Of a stretch of 34,565 nt of DNA, positions 9,423-17,147 are shown piece by piece; the first letter of the stretch is position 1; each line of letters opens with the position of its first letter. The position numbers and the translations under genes were made by a program. Below the pieces are notes generated by a model. It saw only the letters and a list, made by a program, of their open reading frames with translations. It did no database searches and was not told the origin of the DNA. The stretch spans positions 1 to 34,565 of the forward strand of contig PXAT01000135.1 in the NCBI GenBank assembly GCA_003565775.1. The letters run 5' to 3'. This stretch comes from Ectothiorhodospiraceae bacterium. Its GTDB lineage: Bacteria; Pseudomonadota; Gammaproteobacteria; Nitrococcales; Aquisalimonadaceae.

Positions 9423-10415
9423 ATGCGCCACGCTCGCCTGATCTCCACGGCCCATTACCTGCCCGAACGCCGGATCGACAACGAATCGCTGGCGGCGCAT
9501 TTCGCGACGCTGGGCAAACCGGAGGTGATCGGCAAGTTCGAGGCCGGCAGTGGCATCCGGCAGCGCTGGTACGCGCCGGATGACTGGGCCACGTCGGATC
9601 TGGCGCTGCCGGCGGCCCGCGAAGCCCTGCACCGGGCGGGGCGCCGGGCCGAGGACGTGGATCTGATCATTCTCGGCAGCGATTCACCGGATTACATCAC
9701 GCCGGCGACCTCGACGGTGCTGCAACACAAGCTGGGGGCCTTCAACGCCGGCACCTTCGATATCGGCTGCGCCTGTGCGTCGTTCCCCACCGCCGTCGCC
9801 ACCGCCGCTGGCATTCTGCAGGGCAGAGCCGGTGTGCGTACCGTGTTGCTGGTCGGCGCCTACATGATGCGCAAACTGGCTGATCCGGACGATCCGATGA
9901 TCTTCTTCTACGGCGACGGCGCCGGCGCCGCGGGGATGGAACTGGATAACGACACCGGTTACCTGGGTGCAGCGTTCCGTGCTGACGGCACCTACGCGAG
10001 GAGCTGGGGAATCTTCGCCGGTGGTACCGCGGAACCGGCCACCATTGACGCGGTGGCCGCCGGCCGCACCCGGGTGCGGCTGCTGGAGCGCTATCCGCCG
10101 GAAATCAACGATGACGGCTGGCCCCGGCTGTTCGATCAGCTGTGCGCCAATACCGGCATCGATGTCGACCAGGTGGACCATCTGATTTTCACCCAGGTCC
10201 GGCGCAACACCATCGAACTGGTGGCGGACCGCATCGGACTGCCGCGAGAAAAAGCCCCGATGATCATGGATCGCTGCGGCTATACCGGCTCGGCCTGCAT
10301 TCCGATGGCGCTTTCCGACGGTATCGAACGGGGCGCCATCCGGAACGGACAGCTGGTCGTCATGATCGGCTCGGGCGTGGGTTACAACCAGACAGCCGTG
10401 GCGCTCCACCTCTGA
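9423..10415 (+). CDS. Ketoacyl-ACP synthase III-like protein with altered catalytic triad
   Basis: The thiolase-fold protein of 330 residues belongs to the FabH/KASIII superfamily. The N-terminal half carries FDIGCACASF, where C118 aligns with the nucleophilic Cys of FabH (C112 in E. coli). The glycine-rich YGDGAGAA follows at about 163-170, and the C-terminal half ends GSGVGYNQTAVAL. In FabH the other catalytic residues are His in PHQAN and Asn in HGNTSA. By alignment these positions are T257 (LIFTQVRRN) and Y287 (RCGYTGSA). A standard decarboxylating condensation therefore looks unlikely; simple acyl transfer, hydrolysis or a different mechanism is possible. No fatty-acid or polyketide gene is adjacent. 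It is convergent with an unknown gene. The superfamily is certain, the substrate unknown. Confidence 0.85.
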   Translation: MRHARLISTAHYLPERRIDNESLAAHFATLGKPEVIGKFEAGSGIRQRWYAPDDWATSDLALPAAREALHRAGRRAEDVDLIILGSDSPDYITPATSTVLQHKLGAFNAGTFDIGCACASFPTAVATAAGILQGRAGVRTVLLVGAYMMRKLADPDDPMIFFYGDGAGAAGMELDNDTGYLGAAFRADGTYARSWGIFAGGTAEPATIDAVAAGRTRVRLLERYPPEINDDGWPRLFDQLCANTGIDVDQVDHLIFTQVRRNTIELVADRIGLPREKAPMIMDRCGYTGSACIPMALSDGIERGAIRNGQLVVMIGSGVGYNQTAVALHL

Positions 10416-10419
10416 CGGT

Positions 10420-10445
10420 CTGATCCGGCCGGCGCGCCCGATCAG
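10420..10445. terminator. Palindrome between convergent genes, possible bidirectional terminator
   Basis: CTGATC (10420-10425) pairs with GATCAG (10440-10445), and GC-rich inner bases extend the stem. The stop codon of the minus-strand gene (10442-10444) lies inside the right arm, and the KASIII-like stop is 5 bases from the left arm. There is no T tract. Confidence 0.4.
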
Positions 10446-11059
10446 GCGCCGATCCGCTTCAGCAGACCCTGAAAACAGGTCACCACCTGCTCACGCTGGT
10501 GCTGGCATGTCCGCTCCCGCTCGCGCTGTTCCAGCGCACCCGCCAGGTCCAGGAGCAGAGCCTCCTGCACCCGGACCTGGCGGGCACTTTCCTCTTCCAC
10601 CTGCGTCAGCGCCTGCATGAAGACCGTGTCGCCGGGCATGTCCTCGGGCATCAACGGTACGATCCGGACCACATCCAGCAACGCATGACTCAGCGCGAGG
10701 TAGCGAAAGAAAGTACCCGTTTCGGACAGCAACCCCTGCAGGTAAAGCGCCGCGCCGGTGCGGTTCCACAATTCCAGATTGAGGTTGGTCGCCTCCATGT
10801 AAAGCATCGGGCTGGAGGACCAGGCGGTGGCTTTGCCCAGCCGGGTAGCGGCCTCCACTTCTTTCAGGTACTGCTGCTGCAGGGCCTGTGCCGGCTGCGG
10901 GTCGAATGGCTGAAACTCGACTCTGGCGAGCACCGCACTGTTGATTGCCTTGACCGACTGGATGAACAGAGTCATCCGGGTCTGGTCGTCAGGATGCACA
11001 CTGCCGCGGGCGAAATGCGTCCGCAGCCGTTCTCGCGTTGCCCTGTCGACGATGACCAT
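10442..11059 (-). CDS. Protein of unknown function, 205 aa
   Basis: I do not recognise this family. The protein is soluble and strongly helical in character, with no signal peptide or transmembrane segment. The N-terminal half is moderately charged. A Leu-rich middle (LALSHALLDVVRIVPLMPED) precedes a Glu/Gln/Arg-rich C-terminal segment (about 155-195) that could be a coiled coil. Reality is supported by high GC at third codon positions in this frame and by GGGGGG just before the ATG at 11059, so it is preferred over the 206-codon frame on the opposite strand. It is divergent from the glutamate dehydrogenase gene (115-base gap) and convergent with the KASIII-like gene. No function is proposed. 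Confidence 0.7.
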   Translation of the reverse strand: MVIVDRATRERLRTHFARGSVHPDDQTRMTLFIQSVKAINSAVLARVEFQPFDPQPAQALQQQYLKEVEAATRLGKATAWSSSPMLYMEATNLNLELWNRTGAALYLQGLLSETGTFFRYLALSHALLDVVRIVPLMPEDMPGDTVFMQALTQVEEESARQVRVQEALLLDLAGALEQRERERTCQHQREQVVTCFQGLLKRIGA

Positions 11060-11174
11060 GATGACCCCCCTGTTTCCGAGTCCAGTTTGCTACCGCTCGG
11101 CCTGACAGCCAAACTCTAACCACCGGCCGATGCGTTCCGAACCCGGTTCGCTCCGGCCCGTGCGGGGGAGAGCC

Positions 11175-14100
11175 ATGCAACACAGTGCGGAGGACGCCAA
11201 ACAGCGGAGTCTGGAACAGGTTGCCGAGCGGATTCGGCAGAAGTGGCCCGAAGCCACGCGGCCCCTGCTGACCGGACTGGTGGCACATTATTTCCGCCGC
11301 GTGCCGGCGGATGACCTGCGACACCGCAGTCCCGACAATCTCTACGGCATGGCGGCGGCACACTGGAATCTGGGGCGGCAGCGCCGGCCAGGGCTGGTGC
11401 GCACCCAAGTGCTCAACCCGACGCCCGACCGGCACGGCTGGGAATCCAGCCACACCATCCTGCAGGTCGTCATGCAGGATCAGCCCTTCCTGGTGGATTC
11501 CATCGCCATGGCCCTCAATCGCCGGGGTCTGACCATTCATCTGACCATCCATCCCATCCTGCGGGTGGAACGCGATGCGGACGGCGAGATCCGCAGTTTT
11601 CTTGGCAACGACAGCAGCGCATCCGCTGACACGGAAGCCTGGATGCACTTCGAGGTGGATCGCGTTGCCGATGAGGAAGAACGTCGCAACCTGCAGCAGG
11701 ACATCAAGACCGTCATCGACCAGTGCCGGGTCGTGGTCGCCGACTGGCAGCCCATGCGGGACCGGATGCAGGCCGTGCTGGACGGGCTGGACCGGTCGAA
11801 GGACGCCGACGAGGAGGAAATCCGGGCCTTTCTCGCCTGGCTCATCGACCAGCATTTCCCCTACCTGGGTTACCGCTACTACGCGCTTGAGAAACGCGGC
11901 CGCAGTTTTCAGCTGACAGGCGACCCGGATGCTGCGCTCGGTCTGCTGCGCGGCACCCCGGAAACGGCGTCCTCCAGCTTCAGCAAGCTGCCCAGGGACC
12001 TGCGTGACCTGGCCCTGGAGCCGAATCGCCTGATCGTGACCAAATCCATCCATCGCTCGCCGGTGCACCGGCCCGGCTACATGGACCACGTCGGTATCAA
12101 GGCGCTGGACGACAACGGCAAGGTGATCGGAGAGCATCGTTTTTTCGGTCTCTACACCTCGGCCGCGTACAGTCGCAATCCGCGCGAAATCCCGTTGCTC
12201 CGTCGCAAGATCGAGGCCGTCCAGCAGCTCGCGGACCTGCCCCGCAACAGTCACTCGGGGAAGGCGCTGAACAACCTGCTCGAGACCTATCCCCGCGACG
12301 AACTGTTCCAGAGCGACACCGACTCCCTGTACCGCATCAGCATGGGCATCCTGCATCTGCAGGAGCGCCAGCGAGTGCGACTGTTCGTGCGCAATGACAC
12401 CTACCGCCGTTTCGTCTCCTGCCTGGTGTACGCCCCGCGCGACCGCTACGACAGCGTTGTTCGGCGGCGCATGCAGCAGATACTGGAACAGGGCTTCGGC
12501 GCGACTCGCAGCGAATTCTCCGTCAACCTGTCGGAGGCCGTCCTCGCCCGTATCCACTTCCTGTTGCATGTCGACAATCATCAGATCCCCGATGTGAATC
12601 TGGAGACGCTGGAACAGCGTCTGGCCGGCGCGGCCCGGGACTGGACCGATGATCTGCAGGAGGCGCTGCTGGACTATTACGGCGAGGCGGACGGCAACCG
12701 TCTGTTCGCACGCTACGGCCAGGCCTTCAGTGCCGCCTACCGCGAGGACACCAGCCCGCGCACCGGCGCTCAGGACGTGGCCCGGCTGGAATGCCTGACC
12801 CCCGGTCACGATCTGGACATCATGCTGTACCGCCCGCTCGAAGCGGCCGATCACCTGATCCGCCTGCGGCTTTATCGTTTCGGTGACGCCATCCCCCTGT
12901 CCGATGTCCTGCCGTTGCTGGAGAACATGGGGCTGCGGGTGGTCGACGAACGCCCTTACGCGATTCACCTGGAAGGGCACAGTCAATGGATTCACGATTT
13001 CGGCCTGTTGCACAGCGACGAGGCGGATCCGGATCTGGATCAGATTCGCGAACTGTTCGAAAGCGGCCTTGATGCCATCTGGCACGGCAAAGTGGAAAAC
13101 GACGGCTTCAACCGTCTGCTGCTGGCAGCCCGGCTGACCTGGCCGGAGATCATCATCCTGCGAGCCTATGCACGCTATCTGCGGCAGGCCGGCACCGCGT
13201 TCAGCCAGGCCTACATCGAAGACACCCTGGTCGCCAATTCACGGATCGCACGCCTGTTGGTGCGCCTGTTCCATTACCGGCTGGATCCGGACCGGCTGGA
13301 CGACAAGCGCGCCGCCCGGGTCGCGGAACAGATCGAGCTGGCCCTGGCCGACGTGCCGAGCCTGGATCAGGATCGCATTCTGCGGCGGCTGCTGGCGGCC
13401 ATCGAGGCGACGCTCCGCACCAGCTTCTACCAGGACGACAACCTCGAGGAGGCGCTCAGCCTGAAACTGGCACCGGCCACCATTCCCGATATGCCGGAGC
13501 CGCACCCCGCGTTCGAGATCTACGTCTATTCGCCACGGGTCGAGGGGGTCCATCTTCGCGGCGGCAAGGTCGCCCGCGGCGGGCTTCGCTGGTCCGAACG
13601 CAAGGAGGATTTCCGCACCGAGGTGCTCGGTCTGATGAAGGCGCAGATGGTGAAGAACGCGGTCATCGTGCCACTGGGGGCCAAGGGCGGATTCGTCGCC
13701 CGTCAGCTACCCGAGGAGCGCGAGGAGCGCCAGCGAGAGGTGGAGGCCTGTTATCGGTTGTTCATTCGCGGGCTGCTGAATATCACCGACAATTATCCGG
13801 GTGGCAGCATCACGCCGCCGCCGAGGGTCGTGCGACATGACGGTGACGACCCCTACCTGGTGGTGGCGGCGGACAAGGGCACCGCGACCTTCTCGGACAA
13901 GGCCAACGAGATCGCCGCCGAGTACGGCTTCTGGCTCGGCGACGCCTTTGCCTCCGGTGGCAGCAACGGCTATGACCACAAGAAGATGGGAATCACCGCG
14001 CGTGGTGCCTGGGTGGCCGTGCAACGCCATTTCCGGGAAATGGACCATGACATCCAGCAGCAACCTTTCAGCGTGGTCGGCATCGGCGACATGTCCGGTG

Positions 14101-15989
14101 ACGTGTTCGGCAACGGCATGCTGCTGTCGCCCCAGATCCGTCTGATCGCCGCCTTCGATCATCGCCATATCTTCCTCGATCCGGATCCGGACCCGGCCAT
14201 CGGCTTCGTCGAGCGGCAACGGCTGTTCGCCCTGCCGCGCTCCTCCTGGGACGACTACGACCGGTCCTGCCTGTCGACGGGCGGGGACATCCATCCCCGC
14301 TCCGCGAAATCGGTGGCGCCATCGGCCGAGGCCTGCGCCGCACTGGGCATCACACCGGGCGCGCGCACCCCTGCGCAACTGATCCAGGCGATCCTGCAGG
14401 CACCGGTAGATCTGCTCTGGAACGGCGGTATCGGCACCTACATCAAGAGTTCCGGCGAGTCCCATGCCGAGGTCGGCGATCGCAGCAACGATCCGGTTCG
14501 GGTGGATGCCGCAGCCCTGCGCTGCCGGGTTCTTGGCGAGGGCGGCAATCTGGGTGTCACCCAGCGGGCCCGTATCGAGTTCGCGCAGGGCGGTGGCCGT
14601 ATCAACACCGACGCCATCGACAATGTCGGCGGTGTCGACTGCTCGGACCATGAGGTCAATATCAAGATCCTGCTGAACGGCCTGGTGGATAACGGGGAGC
14701 TGACCGAGCGGCAGCGCAATCGTCTGCTGGCGGACATGGGGGACGAAGTGGCGTCGCTGGTGCTGACCGACTGCGATCGGCAGACCGAGGCGCTCAGCAT
14801 CATGCAGGCCGCGGCGCCGGAACTGCTGCCCGAGCAGGCGCGGCTGATCCGGCAGCTGGAGGCCGACGGCCGACTGAACCGGGAGCTCGAGGCACTGCCG
14901 ACAGACCGGCAGATCGACGAGCGCATGGCCAGCGGCGAGGGTCTGACCCGACCCGAAGCGGCGGTGTTGCTGGCGCATGGCAAGCTGGCCGGCTACGAGA
15001 CCCTCATCGAAACCAGCCTGCCGGAGGATCCGGATCTGCAGGACACCCTGCACGGCTACTTCCCGACCCAGTTGCGACAACGCTTCGCGGCGCAACTGCC
15101 GAGCCATCGCCTGCGGCGCGAGATCATTGCCACCCAGGTCTGCAACGAGCTGTTCAACCGGTTGGGTGCCAGCGTGCTGTTCCGCCTGCACGAGCAGAGC
15201 GGTTGTTCCGCGGATGCGGTGGCAAAGGCCTATTTCATCAGTCGCCGGGTGTTGGACCTGGACCGGTTGTGGGCGGCGATCGACGCCCTCAATCACCGTG
15301 TCGCCGGCCACGATCAGATCGCCCTGCAGCAGGACGTGCTGGCGGTGACGGAGGCCGCCATGCTGTGGCTGGTGCGCCATTTCAACGGCGACCAGACCAT
15401 TGCCGAGGCCGTCGAACGACTGCAAGCACCGATGACAACCCTCGACCAGTCGCTGGATCGCCTGTTGCCCGGCGAGGACCGAGCGTTCCTGGAGGCCCGG
15501 ATCCGGCAGCGCACGGAACAGGGCGTTCCGGAAGATCTGGCGCGCCGTATCGTGCGGCTCGAACCCTTGTCCTCGGTCATGGATATCACCCTGATGGCCG
15601 AGAATACACGGGCATCGATGGCCATGGTCGCGGAGGTCTATTTCCGCCTCGCGGCGGCGCTCGATCTGCGATGGCTGGGACGGACCATTGCCGAACTGCC
15701 CGGCGATGACCCCTGGCAGGAACGGTTCCGCAGCGGTCTGAAGGATCAGCTGAGCGGAGCCCGCAGACTGCTGGCCACGGCATTGCTGCAAAACAGTGGC
15801 GACCACGAGGCTGCCGTGCTCCTCGAGCGCTGGCGCGAGCAGCACTCGGATCGCCTGCTGCGATTCCAGCAGACCATGCAGGACCTGCGGGCTACCGGCA
15901 CTGCCGGGGCGGCGATGCTGAGCGTGACCCTGCAGGATCTGCAGGACCTGGCGGCGCGCAGTGCGCGGGAGCCGGACACACATGACTGA
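11175..15989 (+). CDS. gdhB: NAD-specific glutamate dehydrogenase, large (180-kDa) type
   Basis: The enzyme deaminates glutamate to 2-oxoglutarate with NAD+, mainly for glutamate and arginine catabolism. The 1604 residues fit the large bacterial GDH family (about 1600). A long N-terminal regulatory part precedes the catalytic core. The core carries GLRWSERKEDFRTEVLGLMK from about residue 803, the substrate-binding lysine motif VPLGAKGGF at about 831-839, and the NAD-binding GIGDMSGDVFGNGM near 969. A long helical C-terminal domain follows. I choose the ATG at 11175 because GGGGGAGAG stands immediately upstream; an in-frame ATG at 11130 would add 15 poorly conserved-looking residues. The stop overlaps the next gene by 8 bases. 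Members of this family are allosterically regulated, but nothing here shows how. Confidence 0.95.
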   Translation: MQHSAEDAKQRSLEQVAERIRQKWPEATRPLLTGLVAHYFRRVPADDLRHRSPDNLYGMAAAHWNLGRQRRPGLVRTQVLNPTPDRHGWESSHTILQVVMQDQPFLVDSIAMALNRRGLTIHLTIHPILRVERDADGEIRSFLGNDSSASADTEAWMHFEVDRVADEEERRNLQQDIKTVIDQCRVVVADWQPMRDRMQAVLDGLDRSKDADEEEIRAFLAWLIDQHFPYLGYRYYALEKRGRSFQLTGDPDAALGLLRGTPETASSSFSKLPRDLRDLALEPNRLIVTKSIHRSPVHRPGYMDHVGIKALDDNGKVIGEHRFFGLYTSAAYSRNPREIPLLRRKIEAVQQLADLPRNSHSGKALNNLLETYPRDELFQSDTDSLYRISMGILHLQERQRVRLFVRNDTYRRFVSCLVYAPRDRYDSVVRRRMQQILEQGFGATRSEFSVNLSEAVLARIHFLLHVDNHQIPDVNLETLEQRLAGAARDWTDDLQEALLDYYGEADGNRLFARYGQAFSAAYREDTSPRTGAQDVARLECLTPGHDLDIMLYRPLEAADHLIRLRLYRFGDAIPLSDVLPLLENMGLRVVDERPYAIHLEGHSQWIHDFGLLHSDEADPDLDQIRELFESGLDAIWHGKVENDGFNRLLLAARLTWPEIIILRAYARYLRQAGTAFSQAYIEDTLVANSRIARLLVRLFHYRLDPDRLDDKRAARVAEQIELALADVPSLDQDRILRRLLAAIEATLRTSFYQDDNLEEALSLKLAPATIPDMPEPHPAFEIYVYSPRVEGVHLRGGKVARGGLRWSERKEDFRTEVLGLMKAQMVKNAVIVPLGAKGGFVARQLPEEREERQREVEACYRLFIRGLLNITDNYPGGSITPPPRVVRHDGDDPYLVVAADKGTATFSDKANEIAAEYGFWLGDAFASGGSNGYDHKKMGITARGAWVAVQRHFREMDHDIQQQPFSVVGIGDMSGDVFGNGMLLSPQIRLIAAFDHRHIFLDPDPDPAIGFVERQRLFALPRSSWDDYDRSCLSTGGDIHPRSAKSVAPSAEACAALGITPGARTPAQLIQAILQAPVDLLWNGGIGTYIKSSGESHAEVGDRSNDPVRVDAAALRCRVLGEGGNLGVTQRARIEFAQGGGRINTDAIDNVGGVDCSDHEVNIKILLNGLVDNGELTERQRNRLLADMGDEVASLVLTDCDRQTEALSIMQAAAPELLPEQARLIRQLEADGRLNRELEALPTDRQIDERMASGEGLTRPEAAVLLAHGKLAGYETLIETSLPEDPDLQDTLHGYFPTQLRQRFAAQLPSHRLRREIIATQVCNELFNRLGASVLFRLHEQSGCSADAVAKAYFISRRVLDLDRLWAAIDALNHRVAGHDQIALQQDVLAVTEAAMLWLVRHFNGDQTIAEAVERLQAPMTTLDQSLDRLLPGEDRAFLEARIRQRTEQGVPEDLARRIVRLEPLSSVMDITLMAENTRASMAMVAEVYFRLAAALDLRWLGRTIAELPGDDPWQERFRSGLKDQLSGARRLLATALLQNSGDHEAAVLLERWREQHSDRLLRFQQTMQDLRATGTAGAAMLSVTLQDLQDLAARSAREPDTHD

Positions 15990-16764
15990 GGGCGTCAGCC
16001 TGCATTGTCGTCGCAGCGGGGGCGACGGCCCTGCCCTGGTGCTATTGCACGGGCTTTACGGCTCGGGCAGCAACTGGGCCAGGGTCGCTCCAGCGATGGC
16101 CGGGACGTACCGGGTGTTGATGCCGGATCTGCGCAATCACGGTCAATCGCCGACACATTCACGCATGGACTATCCGTCCATGGCTGCCGACATTCGGGCG
16201 CTGCTGGATGCCGAAGGCTTATCGGAAGCTATCGTTCTGGGGCACAGCATGGGCGGCAAGGTTGCCATGCAACTGGCCCTTGCAGAGCCCGAACGGGTGC
16301 AGGCCCTGATCATCGCCGACATGGCACCACGCGCCTATGACGGCGCGGAACATGCCGGCATCATCCGTGCGCTGCAGGCCTTGCCGCTCGAGACCCTGGA
16401 TTCCCGCAGCGCAGCCGATGCGGCGCTGGCCGATGACATTCCGTCCGCAGGCATTCGCCAGTTCCTGCTGACCAATCTCCAGCGTCGTAATGGTGGCTGG
16501 GCCTGGCGGCTGCCGCTGGAAGTACTCGCCGATCAGTTGCCTGAAATCATGGGCTGGCCCGGTGTCGAGGGTCGCTACTCCGACCCCGCCCTGTTCATCC
16601 ACGGCGGCCGTTCGCCCTACCTCCAGGACAGCGATCACGCGCCTATCCTCGAGCTATTTCCGCAGGCTCGCTTTCGCTGCCTGGAGGACTGCGGTCACTG
16701 GCTGCATGTCGAGGATCCCGAGGGTTTTCTGCAGGAGGTCAAGGCATTTCTGGAGAAGCTCTGA
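15982..16764 (+). CDS. Alpha/beta-fold hydrolase, YbfF-like esterase
   Basis: The 260-residue alpha/beta hydrolase shows the oxyanion-hole motif LLHGLYGSGSNW, the nucleophile elbow GHSMGG with S89, and the catalytic His motif DCGHWLHVEDP near the C terminus. The PDLRNHGQS block and overall length resemble the YbfF acyl-CoA esterase family; the physiological substrate is unknown. The ATG at 15982 overlaps the end of gdhB by 8 bases, with GGGAG ten bases upstream, so translation is probably coupled. The last two codons (AAG CTC) and the stop TGA lie inside a fragment of the 270-bp element, so the C terminus was probably remade by that insertion. The hydrolase call is certain, the subfamily moderately so. 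Confidence 0.88.
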   Translation: MTEGVSLHCRRSGGDGPALVLLHGLYGSGSNWARVAPAMAGTYRVLMPDLRNHGQSPTHSRMDYPSMAADIRALLDAEGLSEAIVLGHSMGGKVAMQLALAEPERVQALIIADMAPRAYDGAEHAGIIRALQALPLETLDSRSAADAALADDIPSAGIRQFLLTNLQRRNGGWAWRLPLEVLADQLPEIMGWPGVEGRYSDPALFIHGGRSPYLQDSDHAPILELFPQARFRCLEDCGHWLHVEDPEGFLQEVKAFLEKL

Positions 16765-16790
16765 TCTATTCCCGCTCTGCGCCCGAAACC
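16754..16790. mobile_element. Solo end of the 270-bp element
   Basis: Bases 16754-16790 match the terminal 38 bases of the copy at 34448 (GAAGCTCTGATCTATTCCCG, then CTCTGCGCCCG) with few differences. Neither the internal hairpins nor the other end follows; the sequence passes directly into a different repeat at 16796. It is a truncated remnant that carries the hydrolase stop codon. Confidence 0.65.
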
Positions 16791-16795
16791 TCCGG

Positions 16796-16825
16796 GTAGG
16801 TCGGGTCAAGCGAAGCGAACCCACG
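16796..16825. repeat. REP-like palindrome
   Basis: GTAGGTCGGGTCAAGCGAAG and the following CGAACCCACG form CGGGT/ACCC arms around AAGCGAAGCG. The pattern resembles extragenic GTCGGGTTAGCG-type palindromes seen in other proteobacteria. It is joined directly to the solo element end. Confidence 0.45.
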
Positions 16826-16877
16826 CGGAGCTGGTGCCGGTCTGACGCAAGCGGTTGACGCTGACCCATGACACCGC

Positions 16878-16903
16878 GTGCGTTCGCCGTCGGCGAACGG
16901 CAC
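16878..16903. repeat. Strong hairpin in the hydrolase-maeB gap
   Basis: GTGCGTTCGCC (16878-16888) and GGCGAAC-G-GCAC (16892-16903) pair around a GTC loop with one bulged base. There is no T tract. It is the strongest stem in the 383-base gap and may end transcription of gdhB and the hydrolase. Confidence 0.45.
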
Positions 16904-16926
16904 CCTGCAACCGAAAGATCGACTAA

Positions 16927-16984
16927 CCACGAAGGACACGAAGAAAGGGCAGAGTGCTCTTCGTCTCCTTCGTGATCTTCGTGG
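16927..16984. repeat. CACGAAG-word hairpin, copy 1
   Basis: CCACGAAGGACACGAAG on the left is opposed by an imperfect complement ending CTTCGTGG on the right; 16927-16934 pairs with 16977-16984. The arms are built from repeated CACGAAG-type words, as in the longer copy at 25736-25830. Confidence 0.6.
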
Positions 16985-17109
16985 CGGATTCTTTCCTTCG
17001 CACTGCCCGCGCCGGCACAGCGGCACACTTGACGAGCAAACCCGTTTCACCTGAAGAAATCAGTTTCGTGAAAAGAAACAGCGAATGGCGGACGGCTGGA
17101 GCAAGCCCC

Positions 17110-17115
17110 TATAAT
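17110..17115 (+). promoter_or_regulatory. -10 element of the maeB promoter
   Basis: A perfect TATAAT stands 32 bases before the maeB start. The -35 is not clear. An inverted TTTCAC/GTGAAA pair (17045-17050, 17068-17073) just upstream could be a regulator site. Confidence 0.5.
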
Positions 17116-17147
17116 CGGAGCGCACAAACAACAACCGGAGCCCCGCC

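Noticed and set aside
10499-11119. 206-codon plus-strand frame opposite the unknown gene
   Set aside because: The minus-strand frame has the better third-position GC, a ribosome-binding site and a more protein-like composition.
11130-11174. Upstream ATG for gdhB
   Set aside because: GGGGGAGAG directly before 11175 fits better and the 15 extra residues look non-conserved, but this is not fully excluded.
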